A stretch of 64,000 nucleotides of DNA from UBA961 sp014191195 (GCA_964204605.1 OZ123195.1:1798001-1862000); one strand, 5' to 3'; positions 39,659 to 49,668 are shown, counted from the first letter of the stretch. A program made the numbers and translations. Notes: generated from the sequence alone by a model not told the origin.

Positions 39659-40081
39659 ATACTTGCCAAAATTGAGCCCATAGGCATTTAAAAAATCTGG
39701 GGTGAATCATTTGTTTTATTACTTTAAACAAATGATGTGCCAGTTATTTAAACATATTTTTTATAAGTGGTTAAAAAATGCAAAAGAAACTTTTGTACAT
39801 AACCTTATAAAGACAAGTATAAAGAGTGTATAGGCGCTTATAATATAGTTATTAAGTGTTAAAAACTCGGACGCAAAATAGCAAACGCAATTATACAATG
39901 CAAAAGAAAATATAATTTTAATATGTTTTCTATTATATGTCTCTACTTTGTGATAAAGTGTGTTTTTTGTACATTTGTATCCTTGTGTGTACAATTTTAC
40001 ACAATGTAACTCTGTATACTTCATTATTTTACATATAATGCAATCTTATTATAACATATACTCATTATTAGCTAAGCCCTT
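39659..40081. other. 423-bp intergenic region between porU and lysE-like gene
   Basis: Divergent promoter region, very AT-rich. It holds an 11-bp inverted repeat (39706-39736) close to porU. An 87-codon minus frame (39761-40024) begins with ATG but has no recognisable domain and a composition like translated noncoding DNA, so I do not call it. Confidence 0.55.
39706..39736. promoter_or_regulatory. 11-bp perfect inverted repeat upstream of porU
   Basis: ATCATTTGTTT (39706-39716) pairs with AAACAAATGAT (39726-39736) across a 9-nt loop, 48 bp before the porU ATG. It could be an operator or a 5'-leader hairpin. No T-run follows directly on either strand, so a terminator is less likely. Confidence 0.6.
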
Positions 40082-40810
40082 ATGATAATATCAGTATTAA
40101 TAGGATTTTTGATTGGATTTGTTCTTGCGATTGCACCAGGACCAGTAGGCGTTTCTGTAATACGTTTAGCATTAAGGGATGATAAAAGAAGCGGAATTAT
40201 GATGGGTATTGGTGCTTCTTTTATGGATTTTATATACTGTATTATTGCTATGGGTTTTACAACTGCAATATTTTCTAGTGTAGATTCATTTTTTTCTTCT
40301 TATCCATTTGCAATGTTATCATTTCAAGGTATTTGTGTTTTAGGAATGATAATGTATGGATTAATACAGTTTAAATCTCCTAAACCTATAGCTAATTCTC
40401 ATAGTATATCTACAGTTAAATCTTCGTATTATCAACGTTTCTCAGAGAAACTACAACATGGTGGGCCATTTTTGTTTGGCATTGCAATAGCATTAACCAA
40501 TATTGCCAATCCAACATTTTTACCCTCACTTACTTATACATGTTTATATGTTCAGCATAGCCGATTGATAGAAATATCTTCATTGGGTACAATCGGATTT
40601 TCATTGGGTTTTGGTATAGGTAATTTTGCATGGATGTATATATTACTAAGAGTATTGATGCATTTTAAAGCTAGATTTTCTGCAGAATTTACATATCGAA
40701 TTCAAAAGTTTGCAGGGTTAACAATGGTGGGAGTAGGAACATATTTAGGATATAGGGTTATTCTTTTAACTAAATGGCCTGAAATTTTAAGATTAATTTT
40801 TACATTTTGA
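40082..40810 (+). CDS. LysE/RhtB-family exporter
   Basis: The 242-residue membrane protein has about six hydrophobic segments. The N-terminal family signature is G-F-L-I-G-F-V-L-A-I-A-P-G-P-V-G, followed by R-x-x-x-R-S-G-I-M-M-G-I-G-A-S, typical of LysE-type efflux proteins for amino acids or related small molecules. A slightly long hydrophilic loop (about residues 105-125) separates the halves. A second family-like segment occurs near FLFGIAIALTNIANPTFLPS, where N-P is conserved. Ends in TGA. It is monocistronic, divergent from porU and followed by an unrelated secreted protein gene. The substrate is unknown. Confidence 0.82.
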   Translation: MIISVLIGFLIGFVLAIAPGPVGVSVIRLALRDDKRSGIMMGIGASFMDFIYCIIAMGFTTAIFSSVDSFFSSYPFAMLSFQGICVLGMIMYGLIQFKSPKPIANSHSISTVKSSYYQRFSEKLQHGGPFLFGIAIALTNIANPTFLPSLTYTCLYVQHSRLIEISSLGTIGFSLGFGIGNFAWMYILLRVLMHFKARFSAEFTYRIQKFAGLTMVGVGTYLGYRVILLTKWPEILRLIFTF

Positions 40811-41014
40811 TCCATATTTGATAGTAAATATTGATATAATTATCTGATTTATCTATTACATTACCTCTATTGCCGTAAACTTGGCATAATCCTTGTAATC
40901 AATACTTATTGCTAATAATAACAACAATGTTTGTTTTAAAACTTCTATAGTTTTGTTGTTTTAATAGTTAGAAGTTTCACGTTGATTTTTTTATTCAAAT
41001 ATAGAGTTAGCGAT

Positions 41015-44000
41015 ATGTTTTTATCTACATGTTTACATCGTATTAAGGCATTATGTTTTGTCTTGCTAATCTTAACCGGGTTTTCACATGCTTTATCTCA
41101 AGAAGCAGGTTGGGATTGGGCTAAGAATAGTGGTGGCCGTACATTTGATGAATGCGTAACAGTTCATCGGTATAATGGTAATACCATTTTTGCGGGTGGT
41201 GTATATACAGGTATAGCACAATTTGGACCTTATATTTTAAACTGCAATGGACAAGAAGATGGCTTAATAATGAGATATACGGGTTTCGGTGACATTGTGT
41301 GGGCTTTAAAAATTGGAGGCACTGGCAATGATAAAGTGAATTCGATGTTTTCTGACCCAGATGGCAATGTGTATGTAACGGGATATTTTGAAAATATTGC
41401 AGCCTTAAATTCTGCTAAAATCACTAGTAATGGTGGCAAAGATATATTTCTTGCTAAATATACTGCATTAGGAGATTTAGTGTGGGCTCGTAATTATGGT
41501 GGACAAGGCAATGAACAGGGAACATCCGTTACTTGTGACCGAGATGGAAATGTATATCTAACAGGTATTTATTCTGATTCTATAAAATTTGGAAATCTAA
41601 ACAAACTAACGGCTAATGGTGGAACCGATATGTTTGTTCTTAAAATCAATAAAGAAGGTGTTGAAGTTACTGCAAGAACATCAGGAGGAGCACAAAACGA
41701 TAATTCTACTGGCCTCATTAGCGATACAACTGGCTTATATATGGTTGGTACATTTAATGGGACTGCTACTTTTGGGAATTTTACTACTACCTCTTATGGT
41801 GGAAGTGATATATTTTTAGTGAAATATGCTCTAGAAAATTTACAAGAACAATGGCTGAAAAAAATTGGTAGCAGTGGAAATGACTTTTCAGATGAAATTA
41901 CAAATGATACAAATAGATATATAATGTTTAATGGTACAGTATCTGGTGCAGTGAAAGCAGATACAATTACCACTACAGCATATGGCGCAACTGATGGTTT
42001 TGTGGCTAAATACAATGAATTTGGTGATATTATTTATGCCAAGAGCTTTGGTTCTGTAGAAAATGATGAATGTACAGGAATTTCATCTGATTTTGATGGC
42101 AATACCATTGTTGCTGCAAATATCAGAAATACCGCAATTATCGATACATTTAGTATTTCTTCTCAAGGCGAAAGAGATATTGCAGTGTTTTTAATGGATA
42201 GTTTGTCAAAAGTTAAATGGGTGCAGAAGGCTGGCTCTTCATCTGATGAATATGTACATTCAATAGCAAATAATTTTGATAAAGGTGGTTTTATTGGCGG
42301 GGCAACTGCTTATCAAGCATCTTTTTCTAAAACATTATTAACAGGCCGCGGAGGCTTTGATGTAATGGCAGCCCACATTTTAAATATCCGTGGAAATGAT
42401 GCTGGAATTACTTCTATTATTATGCCAACAGTACCTTATAATTCAGGCTTTCAATCAGTTAAAGCAATTGTAAAGAATTTTGGTAAATTCAGGATTGATA
42501 GTATAAAAATTGACTGGCGAATTAATGGTACTGCTTTGCCAGTTAAAAATATTTACACAATGATTATGCCTGGTCAATCTCTAACTGTTGTACTTGGAAA
42601 TATTTCTTTTCCTGCAGCCACATTAACCAATATACAGGTTACAAGCATATTACCAAACGGACAAGGCGATGAAAATCCTGCAAATGATGTTGAAATTTTA
42701 AGGACTGGGCCAGGGCTTTTAAAAGGAACATATACTGTTGGTGGCTCTTCTCCACAATTTAATACCTTAGCAATAGCTTGTTCTTATATCAATAATTGGG
42801 GAATTTTAGATTCAGTTACTTTTTCTGTTAGATCGGGATCTTATGTAGCCCAAATATCTATGGGAGAAATTCCTGGTGCTTCCCCATCTAAATCAATTGT
42901 AATTATTAAAGACTCAAAAGCTATTACTCCACCAAGTGTTTCTTTCGAATCATTATACCCAGAAAACAATTATGTAATGAAGTTAAATGGTACTGATGGA
43001 ATACGCTTTAATTCAATAGATTTTACTTCACTTGGTGCAGTGTATGGAAATGTATTTGTACTTAATAAACACACCAAAAGAATAAGTATAGAAAATTCTT
43101 CTATAGAGGTTTCTTCTGCTTTAACTAGCAAGAATATTTATAGTTCTGAAGATAATAAAGCGGATTCTTTATCCATTCAAAATTGTAAGATTAAAGGTGG
43201 TGGATATGCAGTTTATATGCCTTATGATACTTCAGCAAATGCCAGCAATACTTTATCAATTATAAATAATAATATATCTTCAGTTAAAGCAACTGCAATA
43301 CATATTGCAAATACTATTGCACCAGTCATTCATAATAATATCATTAATGCAAATAATGAAAATATCAATGGTATTAATATCATTAAATCTAGCGGTTCTG
43401 GAAAAATTACAAATAATTATATTTCTCAAATCAAAGCAGGAACTGGTATCTGGACAGCTTCTATCATAGGTGATACAGCTAATCCTTATCTATTTGCAAA
43501 TAATCTTGTAAAGGCCGGTATTCCATCAACTTCTGCTACTGGTATGTATGTAAAAAATGCTATCAATACCAGAATTTATCATAATACTTTGCATTCACAA
43601 AGCTCTATTCCAGGAAAAGCTGCATTAGAAACTATGGGCGGAAATAAATTAGATATTCAAAATAATATCTTCTATAATTCTGGTGGTGGCTATGCTGTTT
43701 TATATGCATATGATACAATTAGTGGAAGACCACAAATGATTTCTGATTATAATAATTTATATTCTTCAGGAACAACCTTAGCTGCATTAACTGATGGTGT
43801 GAATGATTTCTTTCCTCCAGATTTACCATTTTGGAAAGCAGCTCCAATCAGTTTAGATTCACATTCAGTATCAAAATTAGTAGCCTTTAAATCAGATTTA
43901 ATGAAATTAGAGTTAACTGATGAATTGTTATATGGAAATTCTGCAATCAGAACTATAGTCCCTAAAGATATAGATACCCAGAATAGAACTCGCTCTTATA

Positions 44001-45682
44001 TGGGCGCAGATGAAATTATCCCAGTTATTACCATTGTTCAACAGCCTCAAAGAGTTTCCACTTGCTTAGGTAATAATGCAGTTTTTAAAGTAAATGCTAC
44101 AATTACAAATGGTGCAAACTTAACATATCAATGGACTAAGAATAATGTATCTATCCAAGACTCAACACGTTCTGAATTATCATTAAAAAATATAAAAATA
44201 CTTGATGAAGGTTTTTATCGTTGTGTTCTTTCTGGTAATTCAGGTGCAGATACCATTCAAACAAATATTTGTCAATTAATTGTAGCTACTAAAACTATTA
44301 TCTTAAATGAACCACAAACACAATTTGTTCAACAAGGTGGTACAGCAATTCTTGAAGTAGGAGCAGAAGCTGGTGGTATTCCACCTTCTAATCAAGTATT
44401 TTATCGTTGGTTTAAAGACACCACAGAATTTATTATTAATAGTGGCAATATTTCAGGTGCAAATAGTCCAAGACTCACAATAAAGAAAATTTCTCCTGCT
44501 GATACTGGAACACGCTATAGAGTTATTGTAGAAGGTGCATGTGGAATTGATACTAGTGAAACAGTAGGAATCTTTATGCCAGGAGTACTATTCTCTTCTC
44601 AACCTAAAGATACATCAGTTTGTTTAGGCGAACCTGTTCAGGTTTCAGCCAAAGTGTTTCCTACAATTGCAGGTCTTCAATTAGCATTTCAATGGAAAAA
44701 AAATAATATTGCTTTAGTAGATAATAAAATTATTACTGGCGCAAGAACTACAACCCTTTCGATAAAAACACTCACTCCAGTAGATACATCATCAGAATAT
44801 GTTCTAGAAGTAACAGTGTTTGAAAGTAAAGCTCGTTTCTTTTCCGATATCATTAAAATATTACTGAATAAACCAACTGCTGTTCTAGTAGGACCAAAAT
44901 CCAAGAATGCATGTCCAAATAAACCGCATACTCTTTATTGTACTGTAGAAGGCGCAAAGCTTCAATATCAATGGCAAAGAAATGATACTAATATTCTTGG
45001 TGCTGTAGACTCTGCATATACGATTACAAAAATGGACCCAAGGTATGATGGACGCTATAGAGTAGTTGTTACTGGTGTTTGTGGTACAAGTGCATCAGAA
45101 ACGGCAATCATAAAATCTTTACCAGCTCTAGAAATATTAGTTCAACCTTTAAGTTTATTTACAACTAATTTTGGTAGAACAATTATTTTATCGCTTAATG
45201 CAGCTGGTGCAACTCCATTTACATTCGAGTGGTTCCATAATGGTGTGAAAGACCCATTAAACGAAGATAAGATTTTCTCTAGATCCAATAGTACAATTGC
45301 AGATACTGGATTATATTGGTGTAGAATTTCTAATGGATGCGATACTATTTATTCAGATACAACTCGCGTAAAATTATTCCCTACTAGTATTGATGAGAAT
45401 AATGAAATTTCTTCTACTGGTACGCTTTCTTTTAATACAATTATCCCTAATCCTACAGAACAAGAAGCTTCCGCTCATTTTTCTATTGCTCAATCTGGAA
45501 TTGTCAAAATTTCTATTTCAGATATGATGGGAAGAATAGTTTCATTACCATTTAATTCATTTGTAGAAGCAGGATATCATTCGATTCCATTGAATATTAA
45601 TTCCTTACCAAATGGAATATATCAATGCTCTATTTATGTACAGGGTATAACTCAATCTAAGCTTATCATTCTACAAAAATAA
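41015..45682 (+). CDS. Large secreted SBBP-propeller / beta-helix / Ig-like protein with T9SS sorting domain
   Basis: The ATG at 41015 is preferred to the TTG at 40982 because it begins the signal region (RIKALCFVLLILTGFSHALS); 1,555 residues. Domains in order: SBBP-type beta-propeller repeats (about 40-465; repeated NGGTDMFVLKIN, SGNDFSDE, DGNVYVTGYF); a CARDB-like beta-sandwich (about 475-585); a right-handed parallel beta-helix region with N-x-I/F-x-N-N ladders (about 590-1,000); four Ig-like domains (about 1,035-1,475; each with Y-Q-W-x-x-N and Y-R-C/V cores); and a C-terminal sorting domain (IIPNPTEQEASAHF, ISISDMMGRIV, LPNGIYQCSIY). Probably a T9SS-exported adhesin or glycan-binding protein. 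Confidence 0.86.
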   Translation: MFLSTCLHRIKALCFVLLILTGFSHALSQEAGWDWAKNSGGRTFDECVTVHRYNGNTIFAGGVYTGIAQFGPYILNCNGQEDGLIMRYTGFGDIVWALKIGGTGNDKVNSMFSDPDGNVYVTGYFENIAALNSAKITSNGGKDIFLAKYTALGDLVWARNYGGQGNEQGTSVTCDRDGNVYLTGIYSDSIKFGNLNKLTANGGTDMFVLKINKEGVEVTARTSGGAQNDNSTGLISDTTGLYMVGTFNGTATFGNFTTTSYGGSDIFLVKYALENLQEQWLKKIGSSGNDFSDEITNDTNRYIMFNGTVSGAVKADTITTTAYGATDGFVAKYNEFGDIIYAKSFGSVENDECTGISSDFDGNTIVAANIRNTAIIDTFSISSQGERDIAVFLMDSLSKVKWVQKAGSSSDEYVHSIANNFDKGGFIGGATAYQASFSKTLLTGRGGFDVMAAHILNIRGNDAGITSIIMPTVPYNSGFQSVKAIVKNFGKFRIDSIKIDWRINGTALPVKNIYTMIMPGQSLTVVLGNISFPAATLTNIQVTSILPNGQGDENPANDVEILRTGPGLLKGTYTVGGSSPQFNTLAIACSYINNWGILDSVTFSVRSGSYVAQISMGEIPGASPSKSIVIIKDSKAITPPSVSFESLYPENNYVMKLNGTDGIRFNSIDFTSLGAVYGNVFVLNKHTKRISIENSSIEVSSALTSKNIYSSEDNKADSLSIQNCKIKGGGYAVYMPYDTSANASNTLSIINNNISSVKATAIHIANTIAPVIHNNIINANNENINGINIIKSSGSGKITNNYISQIKAGTGIWTASIIGDTANPYLFANNLVKAGIPSTSATGMYVKNAINTRIYHNTLHSQSSIPGKAALETMGGNKLDIQNNIFYNSGGGYAVLYAYDTISGRPQMISDYNNLYSSGTTLAALTDGVNDFFPPDLPFWKAAPISLDSHSVSKLVAFKSDLMKLELTDELLYGNSAIRTIVPKDIDTQNRTRSYMGADEIIPVITIVQQPQRVSTCLGNNAVFKVNATITNGANLTYQWTKNNVSIQDSTRSELSLKNIKILDEGFYRCVLSGNSGADTIQTNICQLIVATKTIILNEPQTQFVQQGGTAILEVGAEAGGIPPSNQVFYRWFKDTTEFIINSGNISGANSPRLTIKKISPADTGTRYRVIVEGACGIDTSETVGIFMPGVLFSSQPKDTSVCLGEPVQVSAKVFPTIAGLQLAFQWKKNNIALVDNKIITGARTTTLSIKTLTPVDTSSEYVLEVTVFESKARFFSDIIKILLNKPTAVLVGPKSKNACPNKPHTLYCTVEGAKLQYQWQRNDTNILGAVDSAYTITKMDPRYDGRYRVVVTGVCGTSASETAIIKSLPALEILVQPLSLFTTNFGRTIILSLNAAGATPFTFEWFHNGVKDPLNEDKIFSRSNSTIADTGLYWCRISNGCDTIYSDTTRVKLFPTSIDENNEISSTGTLSFNTIIPNPTEQEASAHFSIAQSGIVKISISDMMGRIVSLPFNSFVEAGYHSIPLNINSLPNGIYQCSIYVQGITQSKLIILQK

Positions 45683-45700
45683 AAACTGAACTTTTTTATA

Positions 45701-45736
45701 AATGCCATGTGTTAAAGCACATGGCATTTTTTTTAT
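45701..45736 (+). terminator. Rho-independent terminator before bcp
   Basis: Perfect 11-bp stem AATGCCATGTG/CACATGGCATT (45701-45711 with 45718-45728), 6-nt loop, then a T-run. It ends the large secreted-protein gene. Confidence 0.92.
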
Positions 45737-45750
45737 AAGGAAATATCGAA

Positions 45751-46218
45751 ATGAGTATTGATATACTTTCAGTAGCACCATCTTTTAAAGCTGTACATCA
45801 CCTAAATGAAACATTTTCATTAGATGATGTAAAAGGAAAATGGATTGTCCTTTATTTCTATCCAAAAGATAATACAAGTGGTTGTACTGTAGAAGCTTGC
45901 GATTTCCGTGATTCTATGGAAAGCTTACAATCATTAAATACAATGATTATTGGTATAAGCCCTGATAGTGTTAAATCACATCAAAAATTTATTAATGATC
46001 ATCAACTTAATTTTATGCTTCTAAGTGATGAAGACAAATCTATTTGTACAGCTTATGGAGTGTGGGTAGAAAAATCAATGTATGGAAGAAAATATATGGG
46101 GGTAGAACGATCTACATTCATCATCGATCCACAAGGTATTATCCAACAGAAATATTCTAAAGTTAAAGTACCTGGCCATGTATCAGAGATATCTAACTGG
46201 TTGAAATCACATCAATAA
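45751..46218 (+). CDS. bcp: Thiol peroxidase, Bcp/PrxQ type
   Basis: Thioredoxin-dependent peroxiredoxin that reduces hydrogen peroxide and organic hydroperoxides. The 155-residue protein has the family motif Y-F-Y-P-K-D-N-T-S-G-C-T-V-E-A-C. Peroxidatic Cys45 and resolving Cys50 are at the same positions as in E. coli Bcp. The later segments LLSDEDKSICTAYGVW and ERSTFIIDPQGII are also typical. An AAGGA site lies 10 bp upstream of the ATG. The cysteine positions use ordinary Cys codons, unlike the thioredoxin at 55595-55921, which would be a natural electron donor for this enzyme (inferred). Confidence 0.96.
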   Translation: MSIDILSVAPSFKAVHHLNETFSLDDVKGKWIVLYFYPKDNTSGCTVEACDFRDSMESLQSLNTMIIGISPDSVKSHQKFINDHQLNFMLLSDEDKSICTAYGVWVEKSMYGRKYMGVERSTFIIDPQGIIQQKYSKVKVPGHVSEISNWLKSHQ

Positions 46219-46335
46219 GCAAATATTATAGTTGTTTATTTATCATAAATACATTAGTTTTGCAATCTTTCTAATTTAGTACCAACCATAATTGTTCTTT
46301 TGAGAATATCTTTATGGCGGTTTTTTAAATATTGC

Positions 46336-46360
46336 GCGGGAAGACATACCGGTTACCCGC
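46336..46360 (+). promoter_or_regulatory. GC-rich leader hairpin upstream of rpsD
   Basis: GCGGG (46336-46340) pairs with CCCGC (46356-46360) around a 15-nt loop containing ACCGGT, 21 bp before the rpsD ATG. It is strikingly GC-rich for this region. Position suggests a ribosomal-protein autoregulatory leader. A GGAG ribosome site follows at 46373-46376. Confidence 0.5.
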
Positions 46361-46381
46361 TGCTAGGTACATGGAGATTAT

Positions 46382-46984
46382 ATGAATTATACCGGCCCTA
46401 AAATCCGCAATTCCAGAAAATTGGGTATTGCACTTACACCTAAAGCACGCAAATATATGGAGCGTAAGCCCCATCCACCAGGACAACATGGTGGCACTAA
46501 GCGTCGCGGTAAATTATCAGTTTATGGACAACAATTATTTGAAAAGCAAAAATTACGTTTGCAATTCAATATCCATGAACGCCAAATGTCTAACTATTTC
46601 AAAAAAGCTGCTCGCTTAACCGGAAATACTGGAGATATTTTACTTCAAATTCTAGAATCACGTTTAGATGCTGTTGTCTTCCGTTCAGGAATGGCTCGTT
46701 CAATGGCTTCTGCTCGTCAATTTGTTAATCATGGTCATTTTTCAGTAAATGGCAAACCTGTTAATGTACCTTCATATTTAGTAAAGCCTAATGATACTGT
46801 AAGTGTACGTGAAAAGAGTCGTAAAATGGAAGCATTCCAAGAAGCAGTTAGAGCTGCAGTGCCTCCTCCTTATATTTCTCTTTCAAAAGCAGATTTTTCT
46901 GTAAAGTTCCTTTATTTGCCACCAAGAGAAGAAGTTCCTGTTATTTGTGAAATTCCTCTTGTTATCGAATTTTATTCTCGTTAA
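46382..46984 (+). CDS. rpsD: 30S ribosomal protein S4
   Basis: Primary 16S rRNA-binding protein of the small-subunit body. The 200-residue protein is full length: N-terminal M-N-Y-T-G-P-K-I-R-N-S-R-K-L-G, central E-K-Q-K-L-R, and S4 RNA-binding domain with ESRLDAVVFRSGMA and SARQFVNHGHFSVNGKPVN. Ends I-E-F-Y-S-R. It lacks the N-terminal cysteine cluster seen in zinc-binding S4 forms. GGAG lies 5 bp before the ATG. S4 usually lies between rpsK and rpoA in the alpha operon; here it stands alone, with its own leader and terminator, about 16 kb away from rpoA. Confidence 0.98.
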   Translation: MNYTGPKIRNSRKLGIALTPKARKYMERKPHPPGQHGGTKRRGKLSVYGQQLFEKQKLRLQFNIHERQMSNYFKKAARLTGNTGDILLQILESRLDAVVFRSGMARSMASARQFVNHGHFSVNGKPVNVPSYLVKPNDTVSVREKSRKMEAFQEAVRAAVPPPYISLSKADFSVKFLYLPPREEVPVICEIPLVIEFYSR

Positions 46985-47003
46985 TAATATCGAAATATAT
47001 AGT

Positions 47004-47034
47004 AAAAGAGCTCTCCAAATGGAGAGCTCTTTTT
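47004..47034. terminator. Bidirectional terminator between rpsD and gmd
   Basis: A 13-bp perfect stem AAAAGAGCTCTCC/GGAGAGCTCTTTT with loop AAAT is flanked by A- and T-rich ends and serves both convergent genes. Confidence 0.95.
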
Positions 47035-47054
47035 GTTTATAGATATGTTTTCTA

Positions 47055-48188
47055 TTATCCAATTTGTCTTATATTTTTACCTATAACTTTACTTTGATTG
47101 CTATGTATCCAATCAAAACCCTTATTAGACATAGCTTTTATTCCTTCTCCAGGGCAATTTAATCCCAATGAAATCATATCATAATCAACCATGATATGTA
47201 CTAATTCTTCAAAAAGTACTCTTGGTTCCCAATGTAATTGACGCTTTGCCTTTGTAATATCTGCTTGTAAATAATCAACTTCCGTAGGTCTAAAATATCT
47301 TTCATCAATTTTTACTAGAATATTTCCATTAGCAGGATTAACTCCTATTTCATCTTTACCAAAGCCTTTCCACTCGATTGTAATACCAGCATAAGTAAAT
47401 GATAATTCTATAAATTGTCTTACAGAATAGCTTTTGCCAGTGCCAACTGTATAATCATCAGCTTTATCTTGTTGAAGCATCAGCCACATCATTTCAACAT
47501 ATTCTGGAGCAAAACCCCAATCTCTTTTTGCTTCTAAATTGCCAATATATAATGTATCCTGTTTTCCAGCAATAATTGCTGCAACAGCTCTGGTTATCTT
47601 ACGAGTTACAAATATCTCGCCTCTTCTAGGACTTTCATGATTAAATAATATGCCATTACATGCAAACATATTATATGCTTCCCTATAATTTACCGTCATC
47701 CAATAAGCATATAATTTTGCTGCTGCATAAGGGCTTTTCGGATGAAAAGGCGTGGTTTCAGATTGTGGTGCAGGGGCAGATCCGTAAAGTTCTGATGAGG
47801 ATGCTTGATAAAACTTAGTATCAATTCCACTGCGCCTTATAGCTTCTAAAATCCTTGTTGTTCCTAAAGCAGTAATATCACCAGTATATTCTGGCATATC
47901 AAATGACACACGAACATGGCTTTGTGCACCCAAATGATAAATTTCATTAGGTTGAATCTTATGCATTATCTCTGTTAAAATACCAGGATCTGATAAATCA
48001 CCATAATGTAATTTCAAAGAAGACCCTTCGATATGTGGGTCAACATAAATATGATCTATTCTCTGAGTATTAAATGTACTGGCTCTTCGAATAATTCCGT
48101 GAACTTCATATCCTTTGCTTAATAAGAATTCTGCTAGATACGATCCATCTTGTCCAGTAATTCCAGTAATAAGTGCTTTTTTAGACAT
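47055..48188 (-). CDS. gmd: GDP-mannose 4,6-dehydratase
   Basis: Converts GDP-D-mannose to GDP-4-keto-6-deoxy-D-mannose, precursor of GDP-fucose, GDP-rhamnose and related deoxysugars of surface glycans. The 377-residue SDR enzyme has the NAD(P)-binding motif G-I-T-G-Q-D-G-S-Y-L-A-E, the substrate segment RRASTFNTQRIDHIY, and the catalytic Y-x-x-x-K in SPYAAAKLYAYW. FNHESPRRGEIFVTRKI is also diagnostic. It is the last gene of a yicC-gmk-rsmB-gmd run (29-bp gap from rsmB). No GDP-fucose synthase (fcl) is adjacent, so the final sugar is not known. Confidence 0.96.
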   Translation of the reverse strand: MSKKALITGITGQDGSYLAEFLLSKGYEVHGIIRRASTFNTQRIDHIYVDPHIEGSSLKLHYGDLSDPGILTEIMHKIQPNEIYHLGAQSHVRVSFDMPEYTGDITALGTTRILEAIRRSGIDTKFYQASSSELYGSAPAPQSETTPFHPKSPYAAAKLYAYWMTVNYREAYNMFACNGILFNHESPRRGEIFVTRKITRAVAAIIAGKQDTLYIGNLEAKRDWGFAPEYVEMMWLMLQQDKADDYTVGTGKSYSVRQFIELSFTYAGITIEWKGFGKDEIGVNPANGNILVKIDERYFRPTEVDYLQADITKAKRQLHWEPRVLFEELVHIMVDYDMISLGLNCPGEGIKAMSNKGFDWIHSNQSKVIGKNIRQIG

Positions 48189-48217
48189 TATATATCTCTC
48201 TGTATTTCCTGTATAAA

Positions 48218-49654
48218 TTACGCATTACGTCGCATCCTAGAAACAAAAAATCCATCTGTTCCATGAATACTTGGTAATAATGATAGATCACATTGAGTTT
48301 TTGTGATATCTAATGCTTCAATAGTTTTTTGTGGATATGCATGATATAATGGATCTGGTAAAAAATCTGGATTTTGCTGTAAAAATGAGTGTACTATATC
48401 TCCATTTTCTTCTTTTAGCAATGAACATGTAGCATATATTAATATTCCACCAGGTTTTACAAATTCAGAAGCCTTTTGCAAAATATCACTTTGCTTTTCA
48501 ACTATCTTTTGTACATGTTTAGGTTCTAATCGCCACTTGATCATCGGCATTCGTCTTACTGTTCCCATTCCTGTACATGGAGCATCAACAAGTACTGCAT
48601 CACATGCATCTTTATAATATGATAATTGTTTCTGCTTCCTATCTTTACTTGTTTTAGATTGCATAGATACAATATGAATTGACCTTATTTGAGCTTTTGC
48701 CGACCTAAAATGCAATTCTCTTAATCTTGAATACTCTATATCTGTACTTATAATCTCACCCTGATCCTGTTGCATTGCAGCCAAATGTAATGTCTTTCCA
48801 CCTGCACCTGCACAATAATCTAATATTCGCCAATCAGATTCAGGATTCAATGCTAATGATATTAATTGACTTCCCTCATCTTGTATTTCTATAGATCCAT
48901 TCATATATAAAGGAAAGTCTTGTAGCTTTACACGTTCTAATAAGATGATAGCATCAGGCGCATATTGTCCTACACGACATTGTATTCCATGTTGTTGCAT
49001 TATCTGAAATGCAGTGTGCATCGAAATTGCCAAGCTATTAACTCGTATTCCAACAGTTGCACTTTTATACAATGATTTACACAATGTCAAAATAGAATGA
49101 TTGTTCATTTTTGATTGTTGCAATGATTCAATGATCCATCTTGGCATACAACATATGATAGAGAATGTATCTAAATCATTATTTAGATCATCAGCATATT
49201 GTTCAGCTATTAAGGATAATTGACGATATAGATTGCACACATTTTCAATCCAAAGAGTAGCAGCTTCAGAAGATATATCTGCTTTTTGCATTAATGTTTG
49301 CACAACACCTTCATGAACAGAGCTACAACCAAAAGCGGGCTGAATTAAATGTTCACAATTAAAATAATGTTCATTGTTTCCAATAATACAAGTAGATAGG
49401 CAAGCAAAGATTTCTTTTTGATAATCACTTTGTTGTAAAGGGTGTAATTGGGATAAATTATCTGAAAGATAATCTATTAGAGATGTAGTTCTTAGGGAAG
49501 CGAACACTAATTCTGAGAGGAATTTTCTTTCTTTACTACCAATATATTTTTTACTGCGGAAATAATCTGATGCTAATGATTCAGCACTTTGATTAGATTT
49601 CTTGATTATTTTATACAATTGGGCAGCATGGCCAATAAGCGATGGAAATTGCAC
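48218..49654 (-). CDS. rsmB: RsmB/NOP2-family RNA cytosine-C5 methyltransferase
   Basis: SAM-dependent m5C methyltransferase, probably for 16S rRNA. The 478-residue protein has an N-terminal NusB-like helical region (about 1-150) and a methyltransferase domain: ILDYCAGAGGKTLHLAAM (SAM site, about 270), VDAPCTGMGTVRRMP (motif IV with catalytic-site Cys) and YATCSLLKEENGD (motif VI nucleophile Cys). It starts with GTG at 49654, 14 bp after the gmk stop; no ATG is available before an in-frame stop. Position in a gmk cluster suggests cotranscription. The gene symbol is by family; the exact target base is not shown by sequence. Confidence 0.85.
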   Translation of the reverse strand: MQFPSLIGHAAQLYKIIKKSNQSAESLASDYFRSKKYIGSKERKFLSELVFASLRTTSLIDYLSDNLSQLHPLQQSDYQKEIFACLSTCIIGNNEHYFNCEHLIQPAFGCSSVHEGVVQTLMQKADISSEAATLWIENVCNLYRQLSLIAEQYADDLNNDLDTFSIICCMPRWIIESLQQSKMNNHSILTLCKSLYKSATVGIRVNSLAISMHTAFQIMQQHGIQCRVGQYAPDAIILLERVKLQDFPLYMNGSIEIQDEGSQLISLALNPESDWRILDYCAGAGGKTLHLAAMQQDQGEIISTDIEYSRLRELHFRSAKAQIRSIHIVSMQSKTSKDRKQKQLSYYKDACDAVLVDAPCTGMGTVRRMPMIKWRLEPKHVQKIVEKQSDILQKASEFVKPGGILIYATCSLLKEENGDIVHSFLQQNPDFLPDPLYHAYPQKTIEALDITKTQCDLSLLPSIHGTDGFFVSRMRRNA

Positions 49655-49668
49655 GGTAGTATTAAATA

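Noticed and set aside
39761..40024. 87-codon minus-strand frame in the porU-lysE gap
   Set aside because: ATG start but no ribosome site, no recognisable domain and composition typical of translated AT-rich spacer.
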